From positions 62,001-126,000 of the forward strand of contig NZ_CANNDQ010000007.1 of NCBI RefSeq assembly GCF_947503375.1: 64,000 bases of DNA. The letters are read 5' to 3'. Of the stretch, positions 34,588-42,300 are shown piece after piece. The notes below the pieces were generated by a model. The model saw only the letters and a list, made by a program, of their open reading frames with translations, was not told the origin of the DNA and did not search any database. Source of the stretch: an uncultured Psychroserpens sp. Its GTDB lineage: Bacteria; Bacteroidota; Bacteroidia; Flavobacteriales; Flavobacteriaceae. The position numbers were made by a program, and so were the translations under genes. Within the stretch, counting starts at the first letter, position 1, and the number at the start of each line of letters is the position of its first letter.

Positions 34588-35634
34588 CTAACTTTTAATA
34601 AAGGTTTTATTTTTAATAATATGAGTTCGGTAACTTTTATTGGTTATAAAGAGGTTTAAACGGTCTATACAATTTATGGTAATCCATTTTATTTTGTATA
34701 CGAAGTAGGCCAATTTAGGGTTGTTCATTTTTAGTTTGAAACGCATTTTTATAAGCCTTTCTTTTAAAGTACTCTTTCTAGATATTGCTTCAGGAAATAG
34801 TAGGTCTATTAGAGATAAGTAAGTTAGACCATGTTTGTTATGCAGTAATTGGGTTAGGAGCTGTTTTTCTTGATCGAGTTTAAGAACCTGACTATCGTAA
34901 GCATGTTTCAATGGTATCGATAAAAAATAGGTGCCTCTATCGTTAATTTGCGCAGTGAGTATGTTTATACTATTGAAGTAATACAAATTAGGGATGTTTA
35001 CTTCATTAATAACGGTTTTTGTGCTTAAGAGCTGTTTCGCATCAATTAAATCTTTATACTTTGTTTTTAATACATAACTATGTAGTTCTACAGCTGCTAA
35101 ACAATTATTTGAGACCTGTCTTGGTAGATGTCTGTAATCCTTTTGTTCATAGTTAAACGGTATTAATTTATCATAGCCTTCTTTAACAAGTAAATTAAAG
35201 GCTTTGTGTAAATCTTTGTCGTCAACAAGAATGTCTAGATCGCCAACCATTCGTTCTCCAATATCGGCATAGAACTTGCCAGCAATAAGAGCTGCTCCTT
35301 TTATAAAAACATAATTGATTGCATTGGATTTAAAAAGGGTAGCAATTGTTTTTATTTCTGATAATAAAGAGTTGTTTCGGTTTCTATTTATTGAGGCGAG
35401 TTCTGTCAAATAATGGTTAAGCTCAACAGGAATATATTCTAAAAGTGCCTTCTCTTTTAATTTGAAAAAAATTGTTGGGAGTATAAGATGCTCACTAGCT
35501 ATCGTTACTAATGAATCCCAATCAATTTCGGTGGTATTGAACTTGTCTTTTAAAAAAGAAGCATTGTCTTGAAAGCTAATAATATCAGCAATCAATTGAA
35601 TGGTAATTTTGTATGCGTGTTTTTTTTTAATCAA
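34588..35634 (-). CDS. Nucleotidyltransferase-fold protein (NTP_transf_5 type) in putative peptide cluster
   Basis: A 348-residue protein with the nucleotidyltransferase fold. FIKGAALIAG (about 110-119) is the GS-like loop and MVGDLDILVDD places Asp132 and Asp134 as the metal-binding pair. Proteins of this family lie beside HPr-kinase-like genes in lasso-peptide clusters, where one member, PsmN, was reported to attach sugars to a phosphorylated serine. The start codon is TTG, 55 bases after the kinase stop. It is probably the third gene of a peptide-modifying operon; the actual donor and target are unknown. Confidence 0.82.
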   Translation of the reverse strand: MIKKKHAYKITIQLIADIISFQDNASFLKDKFNTTEIDWDSLVTIASEHLILPTIFFKLKEKALLEYIPVELNHYLTELASINRNRNNSLLSEIKTIATLFKSNAINYVFIKGAALIAGKFYADIGERMVGDLDILVDDKDLHKAFNLLVKEGYDKLIPFNYEQKDYRHLPRQVSNNCLAAVELHSYVLKTKYKDLIDAKQLLSTKTVINEVNIPNLYYFNSINILTAQINDRGTYFLSIPLKHAYDSQVLKLDQEKQLLTQLLHNKHGLTYLSLIDLLFPEAISRKSTLKERLIKMRFKLKMNNPKLAYFVYKIKWITINCIDRLNLFITNKSYRTHIIKNKTFIKS

Positions 35635-35689
35635 AAGCCGCCATTGAATAACATGTCAAATGTAGTTAAACAAATGGCTAATAAAAATT

Positions 35690-36826
35690 TCAAGAATCGA
35701 ATAATACTTTAAATTCATTTATGGCATATGCATTATCGCTATAATTAAGCTGATAAAACCTCACGTTAGTTAGCCAATCGATAAATTTTTTTGAATGTTC
35801 AGGTTTAGGGGAAATCCATGAGTCAGGAATCAATGTCTTTAAGATTTGTTCTCCTGAGACTTTATTTATAGTAGATTTACTATCCTTTGAATAATTAACT
35901 AAAACAACAGTGTTACAAGGAAAGGAAGGTTTCATTTCATGAAATGGGTTACTACTAGCTAAATATTTTACCAAAACTTTTTTTTGACCATTAGCATGTA
36001 TTTTAAGTTCATTGAAATGTGGAAATTCATCTTCAAGAATATTAAAAGCGCCTTCTTTTACAGAAATAGCTGATGGATTTCTGTAAACTTCTTGAGTTTC
36101 AGCGAGCATAGGTGTAACATCATCTGCCAACATATCAAAGCCTTGTGCCATAAGTAATGCGGTTAATGTGCTCTTTCCGTTTCCAGAATCTCCTACGATC
36201 ATTATGGCTTTATTTTTATTGCTTACTGTAGAAGCATGAAATGTAGCTAGCCAGTCTTGTTCTGTTTTTTTATAGAGAACGTTAGCTATTTCTAACGTAA
36301 ACCTTCCTTGTAAATAGTTGAATTTTTTTGTTTCGAAACTTTTTAGAAATAACTGATCTTTGTAAATAAGCAATCGATTTTTGTATTGAAATAGATCAAA
36401 AACGACAGCAGTAGTTGTTACTGAATTGATTGTTAGATGATCAAAAAGTGGGTGAATAAGACTTTCTAAGATTTCTGAACCATAGTTGACCAAAATATGA
36501 TGTTCACCAATAGCATAAGTTTTACTAATATGAGGCTTAGTAATCGTAAATTTTAAATGATCTTCAATAGTTAGCTTTTCAGTTGTATTTGCTTCATTAA
36601 GAAAATCTGAAGCTTCCTTTACCAAACTATTTATATTCTGTGTGTTTAATTTAGGAATTGATGATAAAGTTTTTACACATTCATCTCTACTTTTAGCTTT
36701 TATGAACGTTTCAAGAATAACTTTTAATAATTCAGAGACAATGACATAGTTGTTAGATTTTTCAAACCACAATAGATAGTTTTCATCTAACTTGTATGAA
36801 TATTTTGGAGCTAAATCCGCTTTCAA
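35690..36826 (-). CDS. HPr-kinase-related protein with PqqD-like N-terminal segment
   Basis: A 378-residue protein. Residues 1-80 look like a PqqD/RRE-type fold by pattern (strands, then an ILETFIKAKSRDECVKTL helix pair) and the C-terminal half is HPr-kinase-like, with the P-loop MIVGDSGNGKSTLTALL near 207-223 and DMLADDVTPML after it. True HPr kinases phosphorylate a serine of HPr, and lasso-peptide kinases of this family phosphorylate serine in their precursor. No HPr or ptsI gene is near. It begins with TTG, 18 bases after the stop of a 53-residue peptide gene and in the same frame. A peptide-serine kinase is the best guess. Confidence 0.82.
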   Translation of the reverse strand: MKADLAPKYSYKLDENYLLWFEKSNNYVIVSELLKVILETFIKAKSRDECVKTLSSIPKLNTQNINSLVKEASDFLNEANTTEKLTIEDHLKFTITKPHISKTYAIGEHHILVNYGSEILESLIHPLFDHLTINSVTTTAVVFDLFQYKNRLLIYKDQLFLKSFETKKFNYLQGRFTLEIANVLYKKTEQDWLATFHASTVSNKNKAIMIVGDSGNGKSTLTALLMAQGFDMLADDVTPMLAETQEVYRNPSAISVKEGAFNILEDEFPHFNELKIHANGQKKVLVKYLASSNPFHEMKPSFPCNTVVLVNYSKDSKSTINKVSGEQILKTLIPDSWISPKPEHSKKFIDWLTNVRFYQLNYSDNAYAINEFKVLFDS

Positions 36827-36839
36827 AATAAATAACGGT
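36822..36839 (-). repeat. 18-bp imperfect direct repeat, copy at the kinase start
   Basis: TTCAAAATAAATAACGGT matches TTCAATCTAAATAACGGT at 37010-37027 in 16 of 18 positions. It overlaps the TTG start of the kinase gene, and the partner copy lies at the leader of the 53-residue peptide gene. Confidence 0.6.
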
Positions 36840-36844
36840 GTAAA

Positions 36845-37006
36845 TTATTCAAAAGGATTTCCTCCTGGATCTGGAGGAGATGAAGCTTGTGCCTTTTTTG
36901 GGTTTAAGATAAGAAAAGTACCAACAGCAGTAAGTGCAGCATATTTCCCCATCTTTTTCATGGCTTCCTTACGTGTAATTTGATCTTGTGAATTCGTTCT
37001 TTTCAT
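36845..37006 (-). CDS. 53-residue peptide with Tat-like/signal-like leader; candidate modified-peptide precursor
   Basis: A short gene not long enough for ordinary ORF cut-offs. The product starts MKRTNSQDQITRKEAMKKMG, has a hydrophobic helix at 22-34 (YAALTAVGTFLIL), then NPKKAQA, a signal-peptidase-like site at 39-41, and a 12-residue tail SSPPDPGGNPFE. TRKEAMKK resembles a Tat motif with Arg-Lys in place of Arg-Arg. It is followed by an HPr-kinase-like gene and a nucleotidyltransferase gene, so the tail (Ser42, Ser43) could be the modified part. This is inference; it may also be a simple small exported protein. A -7-like element lies 22 bases upstream. Confidence 0.75.
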   Translation of the reverse strand: MKRTNSQDQITRKEAMKKMGKYAALTAVGTFLILNPKKAQASSPPDPGGNPFE

Positions 37007-37009
37007 TGC

Positions 37010-37027
37010 TTCAATCTAAATAACGGT
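37010..37027 (-). repeat. 18-bp imperfect direct repeat, copy at the peptide gene leader
   Basis: Partner of the repeat at 36822-36839, 188 bases apart. On the minus strand both read ACCGTTATTTA, two bases, TTGAA; here it ends four bases before the ATG. Confidence 0.6.
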
Positions 37028-37035
37028 CAAAAATA
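37028..37035 (-). promoter_or_regulatory. Candidate -7 element of the peptide/kinase/nucleotidyltransferase operon
   Basis: The minus strand reads TATTTTTG, a full match to TAnnTTTG, placed so that a transcript would begin about 15 bases before the peptide ATG. A -33 match was not clear. Confidence 0.4.
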
Positions 37036-37078
37036 ATTAAATTAAATAATTTATGAACGCTTTTTGGTTAATAATATA

Positions 37079-39292
37079 TTATCTAACAATTAGCTTAAGT
37101 GTTTTTTCTTGTAGGTTATTTTTAAGCTTAGCTACATAAAAACCAGCACTTATATTTTTCATATTGATTGAATTTGAGGTAGAGTTAACACTTAAATGAT
37201 ACTGTGTTATTAAACGACCGTTAACATCATAAATATGTAATATGGTATTTTCTTTTATTAGTCCTTTGACGTATAAGACATTTTCACTTGTTGCAAACAT
37301 CTGAAGGTTGTCGTTGTAATTCTCATTAATAGATAAGGTGTCTTCTTCAGCATAATGAAGGAAAAAACGACCTGTATCTCTCAATGATGTATTAGCAGTA
37401 AATACATAATTATTAATATTTAATAAGGTAAATGTATTAGTGACATTATCTTCTAAGTAAATCAAAAAACTATCTGGCAATGTGCTTTCTTCAATGCTAA
37501 TTGTTACCTGTTGACCAGTGTTGGCATTCACACCTAACGGCACACTAAGTGTTTGAGTAACGTCTGAGAATGCTATACTTTGTATGCCCATATCAATTCC
37601 GCTATTGTCATTGACCAATTGGGAATAGATTGAAAAATTTGGTGCATTCCCTCCAAAAATACTAGCATCATAACCTGGGTCTAAACCTAATGAGGTGTTA
37701 TCAATAAAATAAAAATCAGTAGTATAACTATTTGAATTACTGGTAGCTTTCAATCTAAAATAACCAACATTACTATCATTTCTACCTAAAATAAAATCAT
37801 CTGTATTTCCTGAACTTCGCATACTGGGATTAAAAGTTACAGATCCTCCACCAGGTTTTGTTGCAACCAGAAACCCTTGTCCAGGTGTAATCAATGCATT
37901 AGGGTTTAAAGTTGAATATGCAAGGTTCCAGATAGTCCATCCATCGGATGCATTACCATCATAACCATATACACCAGATGCATCTACATTGAATTCACTA
38001 TTGTTTTGTGTTAAGAAGTCTGAAAGTCTTATGTAGGAAGTGTAAGGGTTACCAATTAAATTCCATTCTTCAAATTGAGGTCCAGAATCTAAAATGGTTT
38101 GAGATATCGAACTAGTATTAACTACTCCTGAAAATAAAAAATTTCCATTATCTGTTGAAGCTGCTCTATAACCTACTCCAGCATCAAGTGTTGTATTAGC
38201 ATCTGTACTTAGATCAGTATCATATATTTGGTATGTTCCAGTAGTTTTATTGAAAGGGCCAAATAGTTTTCTAGATGGATCAGATGGATTGAAAAAAATA
38301 TTTGAGTTGACGCTAGCAAATGCTCCAAAGGTTTGTCCGCTTACTGGTGGAGAAATTAAATCATTTCCACCAGAGGAAGCATTAGTATTCACGTGTCTAT
38401 TATAAAACACACTGCCAGTTACGCTACCGTTGACGATCAAACTTGAGTATTCGTCAGAATCTGATTCTAAAGTTATGGCATCATTTGTTGTTAAGTTTCC
38501 ATTAACTGTTAAAGAACCTGTTTTTTCAATAATTATTGAAGCACCAGGATTTACAATAAGATCGTTAACTGCTACATCTGAAGTTTCTGTATAGGTGCCA
38601 TTTAATACTAATGCGTTGCTTGTTCCAGTTGATGCAGAAGGTGCATTAGGCGTCCACTCCGAATTTGAATATATAAGTCCGTCAGAAATCACAGTGCCTT
38701 TTAGTACTATTCCTGTATCGTCCAAGGATAAAACTGTACCCAGACCACCTTCAATATCGAGACTGCCAAAACTACCGAACAGGCCAGCGCTAGATTCAAA
38801 ACCATACAATCTAAATGTAATTGAACCTCCAGTAGTTGAATTCAAATTCGTCACTATAGACTGAATTTCTCCTGCATTACTAACATTGGTGTCTGAAAAA
38901 AGATCTGAATTATAATTATCAAGACTTGATCTTAGCCTCAATTGAGCTGGTCCACTTCCAATAAGGAATTGTAAGAAACCACCATCAGGATCTCTATCGT
39001 AGTTAATATCTATTCCAGTTATATTGACGCTAAAGTTAGGTGCAGCAGTAATTGTCCATTCAATATAATCGTCAGGATCAATGCTAGTGTTAGCTGTCCA
39101 AGCACCACTATTAAATGTAGCTCCTCCTAAAGCTGTTAAACCAGAACCTCTAGTTAAAGCTTCAGCAGTAAGATTATTAACTGCAGTAGCCTGTGGAGTT
39201 GCTGTTCCAGAAAATGCAGCAATATTTTGACCAGCTATATTTAATGATACTAGTAGTAAAATACTTAATGTAATTTTCTTGAGATCAATCAT
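37079..39292 (-). CDS. T9SS type A sorting-domain protein (cell-surface, beta-rich)
   Basis: A 737-residue secreted protein. Signal peptide at about 1-21 (ending NIAGQ). The N-terminal 200 residues match the N-terminal part of the next protein (ASSxG-type beta sandwich with DPDDYIEWTITAAP). A middle part follows with a GNDLISPPVSGQTF module. The last 80 residues are a type A T9SS sorting domain (LHIYDVNGRLITQYHLS ... MKNISAGFYVAKLK ... LKLIVR). The protein crosses the inner membrane by Sec and the outer membrane by T9SS, and is then usually attached to anionic lipopolysaccharide. Role unknown. It is paralogous to the next gene. Confidence 0.92.
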   Translation of the reverse strand: MIDLKKITLSILLLVSLNIAGQNIAAFSGTATPQATAVNNLTAEALTRGSGLTALGGATFNSGAWTANTSIDPDDYIEWTITAAPNFSVNITGIDINYDRDPDGGFLQFLIGSGPAQLRLRSSLDNYNSDLFSDTNVSNAGEIQSIVTNLNSTTGGSITFRLYGFESSAGLFGSFGSLDIEGGLGTVLSLDDTGIVLKGTVISDGLIYSNSEWTPNAPSASTGTSNALVLNGTYTETSDVAVNDLIVNPGASIIIEKTGSLTVNGNLTTNDAITLESDSDEYSSLIVNGSVTGSVFYNRHVNTNASSGGNDLISPPVSGQTFGAFASVNSNIFFNPSDPSRKLFGPFNKTTGTYQIYDTDLSTDANTTLDAGVGYRAASTDNGNFLFSGVVNTSSISQTILDSGPQFEEWNLIGNPYTSYIRLSDFLTQNNSEFNVDASGVYGYDGNASDGWTIWNLAYSTLNPNALITPGQGFLVATKPGGGSVTFNPSMRSSGNTDDFILGRNDSNVGYFRLKATSNSNSYTTDFYFIDNTSLGLDPGYDASIFGGNAPNFSIYSQLVNDNSGIDMGIQSIAFSDVTQTLSVPLGVNANTGQQVTISIEESTLPDSFLIYLEDNVTNTFTLLNINNYVFTANTSLRDTGRFFLHYAEEDTLSINENYNDNLQMFATSENVLYVKGLIKENTILHIYDVNGRLITQYHLSVNSTSNSINMKNISAGFYVAKLKNNLQEKTLKLIVR

Positions 39293-39294
39293 AT

Positions 39295-39314
39295 GTTAAC
39301 TATTCTCTTTTGAA
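39295..39314. repeat. Short repeat upstream of the first T9SS gene
   Basis: GTTAACTATTCTCTTTTGAA recurs as GTTAATATTCTCTTTTGAA at 45030-45048 (one-base deletion). Both copies lie upstream of a leftward T9SS cargo gene, directly before the start here and about 220 bases before it at the other locus. Confidence 0.45.
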
Positions 39315-39342
39315 GATTATTAGTTAATTGTAAATAACATAA

Positions 39343-42300
39343 CTATTTAAGTATAACCTTTTGGGTTTTTTGCTGTGTTTGATTTTTAAGTTTAACCACA
39401 TAAACACCTGTACTTAAATTTGACACATTTATCTCATTAGAAGTCACATTGATATCTAAAGTAGATGAAAGCACAAGACGACCTTGAATATCGTAAATTT
39501 CTACAGTTGTATCGCTAGACAATTGGCCTTTTACAAAAACTGAATTAGATGAATTTGTTGTAAAAATAGTTAGACTATTAGAGTCTTGTTCAACTGTTGA
39601 TAGGGTAGTGTCTGTAAATCGTAAAAAGAAACGTCCAATGCGATTTAAGTCATTATCTGCTGTAAAGATAAAATCGCTATTATTAAGTAAAGTCGATGTG
39701 TTATTGGAGTTATCTTCTAGGTAAACTTCAATTGATGGAGGTAACGTGTTTTCAGCTATACTAACAGTGACTTGCTGCCCAGCAGTTACATTAATTCCTA
39801 ATGGAATAACAGCATTTGGAATATCTGAATTAGCAATAGATTGTATAGCCATGTCTATATCTGCATCGTCTTGAACTAAATGGGAATAAATTGCAAAACT
39901 AGGTGCATTATTACCAAACACGCTTGCATCGTATCCAGGGTCTAGACCCAGTGAGGCGTTATTAGTAAAATAAAAATCTGTACTATAGGATTGTGCACCA
40001 CTAATTGCTGTAAGTTTAAGTAAAGAAATATTAGCATTTCTAAATTCTATAAAGTCATCACTTGTACCTGTATCTCTCATATCTGCTGTAAAGTTCACAG
40101 AGCCACCACCAGTTTTTGATGCCACAAAGAACCCTTGGCCTGGAGCAATTAGAGCATCAGGGTTAAGAGCAGAAAATGCTAAATTCCATATCTCAAATCT
40201 ATTAGATGAACTACCACCATTATACCCATAAACACCAGCAGAATTTGTGTCAAACTCAGTGTTATTCTGAGCTAGAAAATCTGCTAATTTAATATAAGAA
40301 GGATATGGGTTTCCAATTAAATTCCATTTATCAAATCCTGGTCCACTAACAACTATAGGTTTGTTAACAGTACCCGTATTCATTGATCCAGTATAAGAGA
40401 AATTATTATCTCCAGAAATTGATGCAGCTCTATACGCATTTGCTGGATCTAAAGTGCTATTTGCATCATCAGGAATATCTAGATCATAGATTTGATAAGC
40501 TCCAGTAGTTTTATTGAATGGGCCGAATAGTTTCTGAGAAACATCACTTGGATTTTCTACTATATTTGGGTTATTACCAGCAAAGTCACTAAATGTTTGA
40601 CCTGTAACAGGAGGTGATACTAGGTCATTTCCTCCAGCTGAGGCTGTCTCATTGGTGTAGCGGCTGTAGGTAAAATTACCACTTCCAGATACTGAGCTGC
40701 TAATTAAACTTGCAAAACGAGTTGATGTTGAACTTAGTGTAATGGTTCCTCCGTTATGAGATATAGCATTACCTACAGTTAAACTTTTCGTTGGATCAAT
40801 ATTTAAGCTACCATTATTAAGTAAAGTGAGATTGTTTACTATATCAAAATCTCCATCATTTGCACTTCCGCCTGTGGCACTCAAGTCTACACTAGAGTTA
40901 TCGATAATTACATTTCCAGGTACACCGCTACCAATGATGTCTCCAACATTCCATTCGAGAAATCTATTAAAGGTTCCAGAAATATCTTTGTAAGCTAATG
41001 TAGAACCAGAAGCATATGTTGGAACTATAGTTGTAAAGCCACCATTAGTGATTTCAAACGTACCATCAACATTAAGATTTCCACTGTCAATAATACCGTC
41101 TGATATAGATAGAGTGTTACTTGAATTGATCGTTAATGTATTACCAGCTGATATGGCTAGACCATTTACATTTACATCAGTATTTAAATTGATATTATGG
41201 TCTATTACAATTTCGTCACCTTCTAAAGGGTCATTACCATTCTCCCATGAGCTAGCATTTGTCCACAATCCATTAGCAGAAGTTGGAGCTTTACCGCCTT
41301 GATCATGACTGGTAACTTGGTAGTAAGTAATAAACTCTATTGCAGCTTGTCCAGGATTGAATTCAGCAGTATTCTTACCTATAGATTCATCAGACCTAAA
41401 TGCAGTAGCTGCATCAATATAAGTTGCTAAAAATTTAAAACTTTCTGGTCCAGGAGTTGCATTAATGCTACTGAAATTAATATTGAAAGTATATGAAGAA
41501 GCACTGGCATTGCCAATTGGGCTTAATGAAGCATTTTGTACAAATGAGTGAGCACCACCTTCATCTAACCTATAAAATCTAGCATCAGCATTACTCATTG
41601 ATATAGCATATTCAGGTGTAAAACCAGGAGGGAAGGTAATAGTAGATCTATTTGTGCCATCAAACCCTGAAACAGCTTTTCTCCAATCGTCACCTACATC
41701 TACTAAGTTGGCAGTTGTGGTGATTCCTCCACTCTGACTATCAATATAAACTACAATATAATCACTAAATGTACCTGAACCTCTATTAAAAACAAAGTCT
41801 ATGGTTGGGCCAGAGTTTGCACTAATTTCAAAATCCCCATTTCCAAGAGCACCTCCAAATCCTGTATCTGCATTGCCCTCATATACATCTGTTACAAAAC
41901 CACTAAGTTTAAAATTGTCAAATTCTATGACATCGCTTCCTCCGTTTAAAGTTCCTGTTAACTGTAGACCTACAGTTGAAGTGCCATCAACAATAGGCAC
42001 TGTTATTGTACCACTAACACCTGGAGCAGTATCTGGATCATTGAAGTATTGAACAGCACCTTGACCAACACCATCGATAAATACTTCATAAGATCCATTA
42101 TCTGCGTTTGCAAATGCATGGTAATCAAAAGCCACTTCTATTGAGGTGTATCTAGAAACATCAATCGGATCAAATGTAAATGTGTAAGGTGATAATGATG
42201 GTTCACTATCTTCTCCTTCTAAATCTCTACCAAAGGCTGTGTTTCCTGAAAAATTACTATTGTTAGTTGTAGCTGCCTGAATAAATAAACCTTGGTCTGG

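Noticed and set aside
35690..36826. True HPr kinase of the PTS system
   Set aside because: There is no ptsH or ptsI nearby, and length and N-terminal segment differ from HprK.
36792..36983. Plus-strand reading frame of 63 codons in the peptide/kinase region
   Set aside because: It lies antisense to the 53-residue peptide gene and kinase start; it has no promoter, and the minus-strand gene has the clear leader pattern and operon position.
34588..37006. Complete lasso-peptide cluster
   Set aside because: No asparagine-synthetase-like cyclase or transglutaminase-like leader protease lies near; only kinase and nucleotidyltransferase resemble such clusters.
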